Below are positions 1-9,609 of a DNA stretch of 64,000 nucleotides, piece by piece. The position numbers were made by a program, and so were the translations under genes. The notes under the pieces are model-generated. The model was given only the letters and a program-made list of their open reading frames with translations. It was not told where the DNA came from and made no database searches. This DNA comes from DATEPR01 sp036491115. GTDB taxonomy: Bacteria > Actinomycetota > Actinomycetes > Mycobacteriales > Pseudonocardiaceae. Location: the NCBI GenBank assembly GCA_036491115.1, contig DASXCQ010000043.1:1-64000 (forward strand), read 5' to 3'. The stretch's first letter is position 1, and every line of letters starts with the position of its first letter.

Positions 1-25
1 CGAGCCGGCTTGCCGGGCCGCCGGT

Positions 26-487
26 TCAGGACGGCGGCCGGCCTTCCGTGGCGCGGGTTTCGATGGCCCTCGCGGTGTTCGCCAGGGCTTTGACCAGGAC
101 GCGTTTGCCGCCGGTGGCCAGCAGGATCGCGATCAGCCGGCCCTTGAGGTTCTTGCCCTCGCGGACCACCACGACATCGATGTCGGTGGTGCCGTCGGGT
201 TGCGGTGCCAGCGTGTAGGTGTGCCCCGAGTGACCGCCCCACGTGTTGGAGTCGGTGGTCGTCATGGTGACGCGGTGGGGATCGGACCAGTCGTAGCGCA
301 GGCGTTCCCAGATACCGTTCGAGCCTTCGGTGACGTCGGCCCAGTCGGGGCCCTGGTCGTGCACCTTGAGATATCCGTCGGCACTGTTGCCGAACAACTG
401 GGAGCGGCCCGGCCCGAAGTCGGTGAGGCCGGCGAGGAACTGCTCGGGCGTCACGGTGGTGCGTTGGTGGAGGTGGAGTGTGGTCAT
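26..487 (-). CDS. SRPBCC-family protein (START/polyketide-cyclase-like fold)
   Basis: This 153-residue protein resembles the SRPBCC superfamily, which binds hydrophobic ligands in a helix-grip fold. The middle of the protein has the alternating strand pattern of that fold (for example 'GIWERLRYDWSDPHRVTMTT'), and a basic C-terminal helix follows 'VVREGKNLKGRL'. The ATG at 487 is preferred over longer in-frame starts because GGGAG lies about 10 bases upstream and because longer versions run into the next gene. The gene ends 25 bases from the window edge, so its downstream partner is not visible. The ligand is unknown. Confidence 0.7.
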   Translation of the reverse strand: MTTLHLHQRTTVTPEQFLAGLTDFGPGRSQLFGNSADGYLKVHDQGPDWADVTEGSNGIWERLRYDWSDPHRVTMTTTDSNTWGGHSGHTYTLAPQPDGTTDIDVVVVREGKNLKGRLIAILLATGGKRVLVKALANTARAIETRATEGRPPS

Positions 488-599
488 GCCGTGCTCCCGT
501 CTCGAGATGAACATGCGAGCGTCGACTGCCGCTCCGCGCTCGGACGTGCAGTACACGAGCGTGCACCCGCATGGGTGATGTGGCAAACGCACGCCACGG

Positions 600-1547
600 C
601 TAGCTCGACCACGCCGCAGCGCCCGACCGCCTCGGGGTGACCGGGTCCCGCAGAATCTGGCGCACGATCTCGTGCTGGGCCGGGTCGGGGTCGGCCGGGT
701 TGGCCAGCGTGACGAGCGCCTTCCACAGCGCCCAGCCGCGTGCCCGCGCCCACGTGTCGTCGTCCAGACCGACGGCGTCGCGGAACACCACCCGTTCCTC
801 ACCCGAGAAGTAGGTCCACGCGATCACCAGGTCGCACGCGGGATCACCGACACCGCAGGTGCCGAAGTCGATGACCGAGGACAGCGCGCCGTGCACCGCG
901 AGCAGGTTGCCCTCGGCGACGTCGCCGTGGAACCACGCCGGTGCCGAGGGCCACGCCGAGACCGTCGCGTCGGCCCAGATCCGCCGGCAGGCGGCGACGT
1001 CGACGTCGGCACCGAGTGCCGCCAGCGAGCGTTGCACCTGGTCGCCGTAGACGCTGGGATGACAACCGCGGAAGAACGAATGCAGGCCGCCGACCGGGGC
1101 GTGCTCGGTGGGTAGCTGACGCAACCGGGCGAGGAACCGGCCGCGGTCCTGGGCCAGCCGCAGGCGGTCGACAACGCCGGCGATGATGTCACCGGGCAGC
1201 CAGCGCCGCACCGACCAGGGGTAGGGATACCCACTGCCCGGCCGGCCGGTGGCGACCACGGTGGGCACCGGCAGCGGCAGCCAGGGCGCCAGCACCGGCA
1301 GCCACCGGTCCTCCTTCGCGACGCCCGCGACGTAGCCTTCGGCGCTGGGCAGCCGGACGCTGAGCTCGCTGCCCAGCCGGAAGGTGCGATTGTCCCAACC
1401 CTGGCGGTGCACCGGCTCGACCGGTAGGTCGCGCCACCGGGGAAACTGTTCGTGAACCAGCGTCCGGACCAGATCGATGTCGATGTCCACCACGGCGGGC
1501 AAGCTCGCACGACCGAGCCAGGTGGGCAACCGAATTGCCGGCGGCAT
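600..1547 (-). CDS. APH-family phosphotransferase (aminoglycoside kinase-like)
   Basis: The 315-residue protein has the aminoglycoside/choline kinase fold. It shows an N-terminal lobe with 'GWDNRTFRLG', then the Brenner catalytic loop 'WFHGDVAEGNLL' near residue 215 and the metal-binding 'VIDFGTCGVGDPACDL'. These supply the catalytic Asp, the Asn and the DFG-like Asp expected of an ATP-dependent small-molecule kinase. The substrate cannot be read from the sequence; many chromosomal actinomycete members do not confer resistance. The ATG at 1547 has GGTGAG upstream. A GTG at 1493 (Val-Val-Asp-Ile-Asp) is an alternative that matches where many relatives begin. It is divergent from the SARP gene across 222 bases with no feature I recognise. 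Confidence 0.85.
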   Translation of the reverse strand: MPPAIRLPTWLGRASLPAVVDIDIDLVRTLVHEQFPRWRDLPVEPVHRQGWDNRTFRLGSELSVRLPSAEGYVAGVAKEDRWLPVLAPWLPLPVPTVVATGRPGSGYPYPWSVRRWLPGDIIAGVVDRLRLAQDRGRFLARLRQLPTEHAPVGGLHSFFRGCHPSVYGDQVQRSLAALGADVDVAACRRIWADATVSAWPSAPAWFHGDVAEGNLLAVHGALSSVIDFGTCGVGDPACDLVIAWTYFSGEERVVFRDAVGLDDDTWARARGWALWKALVTLANPADPDPAQHEIVRQILRDPVTPRRSGAAAWSS

Positions 1548-1769
1548 TCGCTCACCAGGACGAGCATCCCGATCCGCCGAGCGCCGACAAGGATCTGACA
1601 ACCGGGACCACGCAGAATCATTCCCGGTGCCCGCCAGTGGCGCGACCACACACGCTTCGTGGCCGAGCCGGACACGCTCCGTCGCCCTGGTGAACCTCGC
1701 CCCCGAACTTTCCCCTACATCTGGCCGCGGGGTCGTCCATGGCGTGTTCCGGCGCGATAAACCCTTCCC

Positions 1770-3608
1770 ATGCCTCACGGCCAGCCAGCTGAGAGCCACG
1801 ATCCGTGGCAGTTCACCCTGTTGGACAGTGTCGGCGCGCGGCGGAACGACTTCGACCTCGTGCTGGGACCGCCGCAGCGGCGAGCCGTCCTGGCGGTCCT
1901 GCTGCTCAACGCCGGCCGCACCGTGAGCATCGACCAGCTGATCGACGCGATCTGGGACGACAGTCCGCCGAGCAAGGCGCCCGCCACGCTGCACGTGCAC
2001 GTGTCGGCGTTGCGCAGCGCCCTGGAGGTCGACCGGCGGGCGCACGAGCGCAGCCGCATCATCCGGTCCGTCGACCGCGGCTACCTGATCGACCCGGACG
2101 ACATCGACCTGGACGTCCTGAACTTCCGGCAGCGGGTCTCCGAGGCCGAGCGGGCCCGCACGCGGGGTGACCTGGTGCGCGCGGCCGATCTGCTGCGGTC
2201 CGCCCTGCACGTCTTCCACACCGCGGCACTGCCCGGTGTGCCAGGGCCGTTCGCCGCGCAGCACCGCGCCATCCTCGTCGAGCAGCGGCTGGCCGCGTAC
2301 CTGGACCTGGTGGAGCTGAACCTGGTCAACCAGCCGGACACGATGGTCGACCATGATCTCACCGCGTTGCTCGCCGCCCACCCGTACCACGAGCGGCTGG
2401 TCGCGATGCACATGCGGGTGCTGCACCACAACGGCAGGCGTGCCGACGCGCTCGCCGCGTACGCCGACGCGCGACGGACACTCGTCGCCGATCTCGGCGT
2501 GGAACCCGGCGCCGAGTTGCGCCGCCTGCAGCAGCGCCTGCTGGCCGGCGACACCGGCGGTCCGGTGACCGCACCTCGGCTGGTGGTCGGGCAGAGCCCG
2601 GTCGCCACCGCCGAACCAGAGCTGGGTCGTCCACCCCGTCAACCGTGGCTGTTGGGCCGGGGTGGGGTGCTGGCCGAACTGATCGACGCCCTGACCAGGC
2701 CGGTGGGCCGTAACGCACCCGTCGTGGTGCTGCACGGCATCGCCGGCATGGGCAAGACCGCGACAGCGGTGTGGGCGGCCCAGGAGGCGACGGACCGGTT
2801 TCCGGGCGGTCGCTTCGTCCTACCGGCCGACGCGGATCCCGAACACAGCGCCGCGGTGCTGCGCAGGGCAGAACGCGTGGGAGGGGCACTGCTGATCCTC
2901 GACGACGTCACGCCGGCCGCCGACGTGCGGCAAGGGCTGCCCCTGAGCCCCGACGTGACGGTGTTGATCACCAGCCGGTCCCGGTGCAGGCTGCTACCAC
3001 TCGCACGGCGGATCGGACTTCCGCCGCTGCGGCCAGACAGTGCGGGAGAACTGTTCCGGACGGTGGTCGGGGGGCGGCGCTGCGACCGGGAACCGGACGC
3101 GGTACTGCGTTTGGTGTCCGCGTCGGCCGGTGTACCCGGTGTGCTGTTGTCGTTGGCGGACCTGCTGTCCAGGCGGCCGGAGTGGTCGATCACCGACTAC
3201 GCCGACCATCTCACCGACGACTGCGGCGACTGGTCCCTGAACGTCCACCTGCGGCCGCTGTTCGACCGCAGCTATGCCGAGCTCGATCAGTTGCAGGCCA
3301 AGGTGTTCCGCATGGCGGCACTGGCCCAGGACGGACCGCCGACGGCGGCGTCGATCGCCGCGATGACCGGCTGGCCGACCGAGCGGGCGGAGTTGCTGCT
3401 GGAGGACCTGGTCGACCGGAACCTGCTCACCGGGCTCGCGCCCGGGGAGTACGGGTTCCCGCCGCTACTGCACCGCTACGGCCGGGACAGGGCGCTGCGG
3501 ATCGAAACAGCCGCGGAGTTGTCCACGGCACGGCAACGCCTGGCCAGCCATCTCGCGGGAGCGACGGCCACGGCGACCCGGCGCGGCCACGGGTCGGACG
3601 CGGCATGA
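1770..3608 (+). CDS. AfsR-type SARP regulator (OmpR wHTH, BTAD, NB-ARC)
   Basis: This 612-residue pathway-type activator has the domain order expected of AfsR-like SARPs. An OmpR-type winged helix covers about residues 15-95 ('LGPPQRRAVLAVLLLNAG', 'LRSALEVDRR'). A bacterial transcriptional-activation (BTAD) helical domain covers about 100-250 ('HPYHERLVAMHMRVLHHNGR', 'LGVEPGAELRRLQQRLL'). An NB-ARC ATPase starts near residue 320 with an intact P-loop 'GIAGMGKTA' and Walker B 'LLILDDV'. It stops after the helical part of NB-ARC and lacks the C-terminal TPRs of full AfsR. SARPs bind direct repeats upstream of secondary-metabolite genes, but no such cluster lies beside it. It faces the giant LuxR regulator, with 164 bases between the stop codons. 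Confidence 0.9.
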   Translation: MPHGQPAESHDPWQFTLLDSVGARRNDFDLVLGPPQRRAVLAVLLLNAGRTVSIDQLIDAIWDDSPPSKAPATLHVHVSALRSALEVDRRAHERSRIIRSVDRGYLIDPDDIDLDVLNFRQRVSEAERARTRGDLVRAADLLRSALHVFHTAALPGVPGPFAAQHRAILVEQRLAAYLDLVELNLVNQPDTMVDHDLTALLAAHPYHERLVAMHMRVLHHNGRRADALAAYADARRTLVADLGVEPGAELRRLQQRLLAGDTGGPVTAPRLVVGQSPVATAEPELGRPPRQPWLLGRGGVLAELIDALTRPVGRNAPVVVLHGIAGMGKTATAVWAAQEATDRFPGGRFVLPADADPEHSAAVLRRAERVGGALLILDDVTPAADVRQGLPLSPDVTVLITSRSRCRLLPLARRIGLPPLRPDSAGELFRTVVGGRRCDREPDAVLRLVSASAGVPGVLLSLADLLSRRPEWSITDYADHLTDDCGDWSLNVHLRPLFDRSYAELDQLQAKVFRMAALAQDGPPTAASIAAMTGWPTERAELLLEDLVDRNLLTGLAPGEYGFPPLLHRYGRDRALRIETAAELSTARQRLASHLAGATATATRRGHGSDAA

Positions 3609-3772
3609 CCAGCCCGGCCGACATCGGCGCGCCGGACCACGACAGCCGCCGAACCGACCGGCCCGCCCAGGCAGCGCGCCGGCCCGAGCGCCACGGCGAC
3701 CCGGGGCGGGCGCGGATCAGCCGCGGCCTGGCCGGTTCGAGCCGCGTCGGTGTGTCTCGCTCCGACAGCAGG

Positions 3773-6700
3773 TCAGGCGGTGTCGGTGCGCCGGTCGCCG
3801 CCGTACTCGCGCACCAGGGCCACCCTGGAGCGCAGGCCGGTGCGCCGGTAGAGCCGGGTCAGCCGGGCCTCGACGGCCTTCTCGCTGACGCCCAGTTCGG
3901 CCGCCGCCTGCTGGTTGGTGGCGCCGGCCGCGATCAGCTCGATCAGGCGCCGGTCGGACTCGCCGATCGTCTCCGCGACCCGCGTCGACATGCGTTGGGC
4001 CGTCATGCTTTCCGCCGCTCGCCGCTGCCAGTCGGTGGCACCGAGCCTGCGGAACTCCGCGTGTGCGGCGCGCAGCGCGTCCGGCCGGCCGAGATCGGCC
4101 TCGTGGAAACGCACCCGCGCGGCCAGGAACGGGTCGCCGTACCGCTGGGCCAGTTGCTCCGCCGACCGGACGGTGTGCACGTCCGGCTGGATGGCCAGCC
4201 TGCTGACCAGCCAGTACAGCGTGGCCTGCACGGTCGCCACCCGGGCGGCGAGCCGGCCGAGATCCCGGCTGACCGCCTCGGCGGCAGCGGTGTCCTTGGC
4301 GATGACGCAGGCGTCCACCCAGCGGGCCAGCACCAGTTCGCGGCCGGTCAGGTAGCCCAGCCCGCGGCAGCGCCGGTCGGTGGCGCGCAGCAGGTCGATC
4401 GCCTCGCCGTGATCGCCTCGGGCCAGCAGTATGCCGGCCCCCGCCCAGGCGATGATGTGGCCGAACAGCTGCTCGGCGGATGTGGTGCGCAGCAACAGTT
4501 CCGCGTCGCCGAGCTGCCCCTGGCGGACCAGCGCCTCGACCGCCAGAGCGCGCAGCAGACCGTCCACATAGGTCTGTTCAGCGGCGTCGGCGGTGTTCTG
4601 CTCGTAGAGTTCGGCGATGGTCGGCCAGCGACCCTCGCGCAGTGCGTCCGCTGCGGCGGAGAGCCTGGCCATCGACGGTGGCGGCTTTCGCCTGGCCGCC
4701 GGGCTGGGCATGGTGCCGGGCATGACGGCCCGCTCGGACGTGTAGAGGTCGCCCCAGGCCAGTGCCGTGCGGACGGTGTCGACCTGGTCCGGGGTGAGCG
4801 GCGAGAGTGCGGCGTCGGCGTGCTGCTCCGCGTCCCGCCACCGGCCGCCGTCCGCGCCGATCGCGGCCAGCATGCGTACGCCGGTGACCAGCGCGACGCG
4901 CTGTTGCCGGTCGGCGGGGCGCAGCGCGGACAGCACCCCGAGTGCCTCGTCGAACCGTTCCCGCAGCAGGAGAATGCGGGCCTGCTGCATGCCGTCGGGC
5001 ACGGACCGGGCGGTCTGGCCGCCCTCGGTGGCGACACCGAGCGCGGCGTCGTGGTCGCCGATGCGCAGCAACGAGTTGATCAGCGTGGTGCGGGCGTCCA
5101 GCGAGTCCTGCTCGGGCAACAGATCCAGCGCGCGGCGGGCGGCCTGGGCCGCCTCGGGGAAACGAGCCAGGTCGTAGAGCGTGTGGGCGGACACCACGGT
5201 GACGCGACCGGCCAGCTGCTCGTCGGCGGGCGGCGCGGCGAGCAGTGCGGCGCACCAACGTTGGGCACGGCGCGGATCGGTGGGGGCGACGCGTTCGGCG
5301 AACTCGGCCAGTTCGGTCTGGCCGATCCTCGCGCCGGCACCGACGACGTGCTCGGCGAGCGCCCGGTAGTCGACCGGTTCCCGGTCGGCCAGCATGGCTT
5401 CGGCCAGGCTCCGGTGCAGCGCACGGACCTCGTCGGGATCGGCGGTGGCGGCGACGCTCTCGCCGATCAGGGGGACGGCGAACGTCAGCCGACCATCCAC
5501 AGCGGACACCAACGTGCCATCGGCCAGCAGCTCGGCGCAGACGGATCGGACCGTCGTGGCGGGCAGGCCGATGGCTGCCAGCGCTGGTTCGACCTCCGGG
5601 AGGCGGGGGTCGACCAGCGCGCCGAGCAGCGCGACACAACGGCCGGCGTCGGTGTCGACGCCGGGCAGGCCACGCAGCGCGGGCGAGCCGGGGGGCAGTA
5701 CCGCGCCGCGCAGGGCTTCGGTGGGGGCCGTGGTGCTGGCGGCGGCATTGGAGGGAGATGCCGCCGCCAGCAGCAGTTCGCGCAACACTCCGGGGCGTCC
5801 ACCGACGCGCCCGGCGACGAACCCGGCGGTCACCGGGTCGATCCACTCGTCGGCCTGTTCGGCGATCGCCGCCGCTGTCTGCGTGGCGCCCCACGCGGGC
5901 AGCGGCACCGGGCTGCCGGCGACGTCGGCGAGCCACGCCCAGAACCGGTTCCCGCTGAGCACCAACCGGCACCTGTCGGTTGCCGCTGCGCCCAGCACGC
6001 CCAGTTGCGACCGGTCCTCGGCGGTGAGCTCGTCGGCGTCGTCGAGCAGCACGGCGACCGGACGGGTCCGGCTGACCGTGCGCAGCACGTCGGCCGCCGC
6101 GTCCGCGACAGCGCCATCGGGCGCGGCGAGCGCCGAGGTGATCGGGCCGCTCACGCCGGACACGGCGGCGCCCAGCGCGTACAGCACGGCGGAGGCGACG
6201 TCCCGTCGCTCCCGACGCACCTGGCGGCCGTCGATCCGCACCACGATGGCGGGGGTCAGCGCCGTCCGTAGCAGGGTCATCGTGGTGTGGCGGCCGGAGC
6301 CGGGGGGCCCGACCAGCATCGCGACCGGTCCCGCCGCGAGCAGCGCGGCCACCGGGTCTCCCGACCGCTCGTCCGCGCGTGGGGCGGACGGCGGTCGGGT
6401 CCTGGCGATCAGCTCGGCCCGCTGGTTGCTGTTGGTCGCCCGCAACAGCCTGCTGACCTGGCGCTTGACGTATGCCTCGTCGCGGCGCAGGAGGGCGCCG
6501 ATGTCGGCGTTGCTCAGCCCGGCGGCGACCAGTTCGCCGATCACGTCGCCAACAGCGGCGTTGCGGGTGAACGGCGTCGAGTCGAGGCCGAGCAAGCGGG
6601 CAGTCGACGTGGCCCGCACCTGCCACAGCGTGGCGTCCAGCTCGCCGAAACCGGCGGCCGCGGTGAGCGCGAGTGCCGCGTCACCGGTGACGGCGGCCAG

Positions 6701-8647
6701 CCGCAGCCGGGCACTGGCGATGTCGAACGGCGATTCCCTCGCCTGCGCCTCGGCCAGGTAGGCGGCTGGTGTCTCGCGGTCGTCCCGGTCGCCGCCGCGC
6801 TCCGCGATCGCGACCGTCGCCTGCAGCCAGAGCAGCCGGTCGTGCCCTGTGCCGCCCAGTTCGGCAAGCCGGTCGACGGCGGCCTCGGTGTCCCCTGCCT
6901 CGGTCAGGGCGATCGCGCACCGCAACAGCAACAGGTCCCGGTGCCTGTCCTGCTGGTTGTCCGCCATCCAGGCCAGGACCGGGGTGAGCCGGTCAACGGC
7001 GTCGCGCGGCCGGCGCAGCTGGAGGTCCAGCCCGGCCCTGGCCCACTCGGTCAACGGTCGGGGTGCCGGGTCGTCCGGCGGTGGGGTGGCGTCGTCCAGC
7101 CAGCGGCGGGCCAGTTCCGGGCGGACCCGGTGCAACCAGATGTCCGCCGCCAGCGCGGCGCTCTCCTCCGCGGTGCACAGCGCGTGTGCCGAGGCGCCGG
7201 TGAGCCGGTCGGCGACGGCCAGCGCCAGCACGTCGTCCCAGCGGCCGCGCAGCCACGCCTCGAACGCGGCATCGGCGGCGAGCGCCGGATGTTCCGGTGG
7301 CGCGGTGGACGTCTTCGTCGTGGCGTCGTAGGCGAGCAGTTCGGCTCGCAGGACGTCACACGTCTCGTCGCCGATCGAGCGGGCCAGAACGTCCAGGTCG
7401 GACAGTGCGGCGATCCGGCCGGACGTGCACAGCATCGCCCGCACGCGGTCGACGAGCGACTCGGCGGGCACCGCGTCCGGCGGCAGGGCCACGATCGCGG
7501 CCCAGTTCCCGGTTCGTGCCCAGTGCCGGATCGCGGGCACGGCCACGTCTTCCGGTGGCAGCGGCCCGCACCACGGCAGCAGTTGCGCGGTGACGGCGTC
7601 CGTGGCCGGGACCGCCCGCAGGTCGGCCGGTCGCATCGGCTGGCCGCGTCCGACGACGTGCCCGACCAGTCCCAGCCCGGCGGGCAGGACCCTGGACTGG
7701 AGTTCGGCTCGCCGCCACGGCACGACCCGCTCGCACAACGCGTCGGCCAGCACCGGGATGGTCAGCGTCGAGTCGGCCAGCACACCGGCGGCGACCAGCG
7801 TGTCCACCGCCCGTCGGGCATCGGCCGCCGTCAGGCCGCACTCCCCCGCCACGTCGACCGCCGGCCCCGCGACGGCCAGCACCTCGGCCACATCGGTTGC
7901 GGCGCCGGGCAGTTCGGTCAGCCGGTGCGGCAGCGGATGGTCGGCGGGCAGGCCGAGTTGATGCCGCGGCGACAGCCAGGCCCTCCGGTCGATCACCACG
8001 ACCGCCTGCTTGGCCAGCGCGTCGGTCAGCACGCCGTGCAGTGCCGAGACGTTGCCACCCGTCCGGGCGAGCAGATCGTCGGCGAACGGGTCGGCGGGCG
8101 GCACGCCCAGCACGTCGGTGGCGTGGTCGACCACACCGGCCAGGTCCAACGCGGACAGCTCGTGGCTGGGCAGGTCGGCCAGCACGGCGGCCAGCACGGC
8201 CGATATCCGGTCGGGCCAGCCGTGCGGCGCGGTGAGCGCGAGCCGGAGTCCGAGATCGGCGCGGGCGCGCACCAGTCCGGTGAGGATCTCGGCGCCTGCC
8301 GCGTCGGCCAGGTGCACGTCATCGACGACCAGCAGGGTGCGCCCGTCACCGCCACGACCGGCCAGCGCGGCCAGCACCTGGGCGGGATCGGCGGGCCGGG
8401 GTGTTCCCCGGCCGGCCAGCAGGCGGACGACCTCGCGGCCCAGCCACATCGGGGTGGCAGCGCCGAGGCGGACCGACAGGAAACCGGTGGTCGCGGCGGG
8501 TGGCACGGCCGCGATCCGGCGGGCCAGCGTGCTGCGCCCGGCACCGACGCCGCCGGTGATCAGCAGCGCGGAGCCTACGGGCCCGCTGACCAGACGGGTA
8601 GCCAGCCCGGCAGCCTGGTCCGGGTGTGCGTCCAGCCGCGGTGACAT
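3773..8647 (-). CDS. Tandem-module LuxR-family (LAL) regulator with two ATPase-HTH units
   Basis: At 1624 residues this is nearly twice the usual LAL length, and the sequence shows why: two complete modules in one chain. Module 1 has a P-loop-like 'TGGVGAGRST' (residues 31-40), Walker B 'LLVVDDVHLAD', and a LuxR-type HTH at about 690-750 ('GLSNADIGALLRRDEAYVKR'). Module 2 restarts at about residue 775 with 'VGPPGSGRHTT' and 'VAVLLDDADE' and ends with a second LuxR HTH ('GATNQQAAAELGVSEKAVEA') near the C terminus. In both P-loops the invariant Lys is Arg, and in the second the Ser/Thr after it is His. LALs activate secondary-metabolite or catabolic genes; the target is unknown. The start ATG at 8647 is the only good one. 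Confidence 0.9.
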   Translation of the reverse strand: MSPRLDAHPDQAAGLATRLVSGPVGSALLITGGVGAGRSTLARRIAAVPPAATTGFLSVRLGAATPMWLGREVVRLLAGRGTPRPADPAQVLAALAGRGGDGRTLLVVDDVHLADAAGAEILTGLVRARADLGLRLALTAPHGWPDRISAVLAAVLADLPSHELSALDLAGVVDHATDVLGVPPADPFADDLLARTGGNVSALHGVLTDALAKQAVVVIDRRAWLSPRHQLGLPADHPLPHRLTELPGAATDVAEVLAVAGPAVDVAGECGLTAADARRAVDTLVAAGVLADSTLTIPVLADALCERVVPWRRAELQSRVLPAGLGLVGHVVGRGQPMRPADLRAVPATDAVTAQLLPWCGPLPPEDVAVPAIRHWARTGNWAAIVALPPDAVPAESLVDRVRAMLCTSGRIAALSDLDVLARSIGDETCDVLRAELLAYDATTKTSTAPPEHPALAADAAFEAWLRGRWDDVLALAVADRLTGASAHALCTAEESAALAADIWLHRVRPELARRWLDDATPPPDDPAPRPLTEWARAGLDLQLRRPRDAVDRLTPVLAWMADNQQDRHRDLLLLRCAIALTEAGDTEAAVDRLAELGGTGHDRLLWLQATVAIAERGGDRDDRETPAAYLAEAQARESPFDIASARLRLAAVTGDAALALTAAAGFGELDATLWQVRATSTARLLGLDSTPFTRNAAVGDVIGELVAAGLSNADIGALLRRDEAYVKRQVSRLLRATNSNQRAELIARTRPPSAPRADERSGDPVAALLAAGPVAMLVGPPGSGRHTTMTLLRTALTPAIVVRIDGRQVRRERRDVASAVLYALGAAVSGVSGPITSALAAPDGAVADAAADVLRTVSRTRPVAVLLDDADELTAEDRSQLGVLGAAATDRCRLVLSGNRFWAWLADVAGSPVPLPAWGATQTAAAIAEQADEWIDPVTAGFVAGRVGGRPGVLRELLLAAASPSNAAASTTAPTEALRGAVLPPGSPALRGLPGVDTDAGRCVALLGALVDPRLPEVEPALAAIGLPATTVRSVCAELLADGTLVSAVDGRLTFAVPLIGESVAATADPDEVRALHRSLAEAMLADREPVDYRALAEHVVGAGARIGQTELAEFAERVAPTDPRRAQRWCAALLAAPPADEQLAGRVTVVSAHTLYDLARFPEAAQAARRALDLLPEQDSLDARTTLINSLLRIGDHDAALGVATEGGQTARSVPDGMQQARILLLRERFDEALGVLSALRPADRQQRVALVTGVRMLAAIGADGGRWRDAEQHADAALSPLTPDQVDTVRTALAWGDLYTSERAVMPGTMPSPAARRKPPPSMARLSAAADALREGRWPTIAELYEQNTADAAEQTYVDGLLRALAVEALVRQGQLGDAELLLRTTSAEQLFGHIIAWAGAGILLARGDHGEAIDLLRATDRRCRGLGYLTGRELVLARWVDACVIAKDTAAAEAVSRDLGRLAARVATVQATLYWLVSRLAIQPDVHTVRSAEQLAQRYGDPFLAARVRFHEADLGRPDALRAAHAEFRRLGATDWQRRAAESMTAQRMSTRVAETIGESDRRLIELIAAGATNQQAAAELGVSEKAVEARLTRLYRRTGLRSRVALVREYGGDRRTDTA

Positions 8648-8715
8648 CGCGCCGATCTTAGGGGCGCCGGGCCACCGTCACCTTCCCGAACCCGATTACC
8701 GCCTCGGGTGACGAG

Positions 8716-9588
8716 TTACCCGTTCGGGTGAGCCAGGGGGTCCTTGTCCTCGTCGGTCGCCTCGTCGTGGTCGGTGGAGACGCTCAGCCGGCGCCAGCGG
8801 CGGTCGCTCCCGGCGCGCTGCTCGGCAGCGCGGGTGGCGTAGGTGTAGGCGTCGGTGCCCAGGAGCAGGCGCAACGGCGGTTCTGCCAGGTCGATGACCT
8901 GCAACAGGACGTCCGCGACCTTGGCCGGGTCGCCCGCCGGCGTGGACCCGCCGGCCTGGATCAGCCGCGCCCGTTCGCCGACGGTCGCGTCGTAGGGCGG
9001 GCTGATCGGCGGGATCGTCATCGACGACCCGGCCCAGTCGGTGCGCATGCCGCCCGGTTCCAGCACGGTGACCTTGATCCCGAGCGGTCCGACCTCCCGG
9101 GCCAGCACCTCGGAGAAACCGCCGACGGCCCACTTCGCCGCCTGGTAGGCGGACAAGCCGACGCTGGCCAGCCGGCCGCCGACGGACGACACCTGCACGA
9201 TGTGCCCGCTCCCCTGCTCGCGCAGCACCGGCAGCGCCGCCTTCGTCACGGTCACGACGCCGAGCAGGTTGGTCTCGATCTGCGCCCGGAACGAGTCGAG
9301 GGTGACGTCCTCGACCGACGCCAGATCGGCGTAGCCGGCGTTGTTCACGACCACGTCCAGCCGGCCGAACTCGGCGACGGCGACCCGGACCGCGTGCGCG
9401 GCCGCAGCGGCGTCGGCCACGTCCAGGGCGACCGCACGGACGGCGTCCGGGTAGGCGTCGACGAAGTCGGACAGTTGGCCGGGTCGGCGGGCCGTGGCGA
9501 CGACCCGGTGCCCGGCGGCGAGGGCCTTGGCGACCACCTCGCGGCCGAGGCCGCGGGAGCTGCCGGTCACCAGCAGGACTTGGGACAT
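8716..9588 (-). CDS. Classical short-chain dehydrogenase/reductase
   Basis: This 290-residue SDR has the N-terminal Rossmann motif TGSSRGLG, the NNAG motif ('VVVNNAGYADLAS'), a catalytic Ser in 'VQVSSVGGRLAS' and the YxxxK dyad in 'SAYQAAKWAVGGF'. The Arg after 'VVATAR' suggests NADP(H) preference. Its length and C-terminal extension fit the extended-tail oxidoreductases common in actinomycetes; the substrate is unknown. The ATG at 9588 is preferred over an upstream in-frame one because GGAGGAG sits about 6 bases before it. It is divergent from a TetR gene across 62 bases holding two identical-arm palindromes, so it is very probably the TetR protein's target. Confidence 0.9.
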   Translation of the reverse strand: MSQVLLVTGSSRGLGREVVAKALAAGHRVVATARRPGQLSDFVDAYPDAVRAVALDVADAAAAAHAVRVAVAEFGRLDVVVNNAGYADLASVEDVTLDSFRAQIETNLLGVVTVTKAALPVLREQGSGHIVQVSSVGGRLASVGLSAYQAAKWAVGGFSEVLAREVGPLGIKVTVLEPGGMRTDWAGSSMTIPPISPPYDATVGERARLIQAGGSTPAGDPAKVADVLLQVIDLAEPPLRLLLGTDAYTYATRAAEQRAGSDRRWRRLSVSTDHDEATDEDKDPLAHPNG

Positions 9589-9609
9589 TGCTTCTCCTCC
9601 GACTTCGCT

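Noticed and set aside
600..2735. 711-residue frame extending the phosphotransferase back across the SARP gene
   Set aside because: The region beyond 1547 is an antisense shadow of the SARP gene; the kinase fold begins only at about residue 15 of the 315-residue version.
3605..6271. Long plus-strand frame starting at an ATGA overlapping the SARP stop
   Set aside because: The overlap looked like a coupled gene, but the frame is low-complexity and runs antisense to the LAL regulator, whose domains are unmistakable.
6287..8644. 785-residue plus-strand frame
   Set aside because: Gly/Gln/Arg-rich antisense shadow of the LAL gene without any family resemblance.
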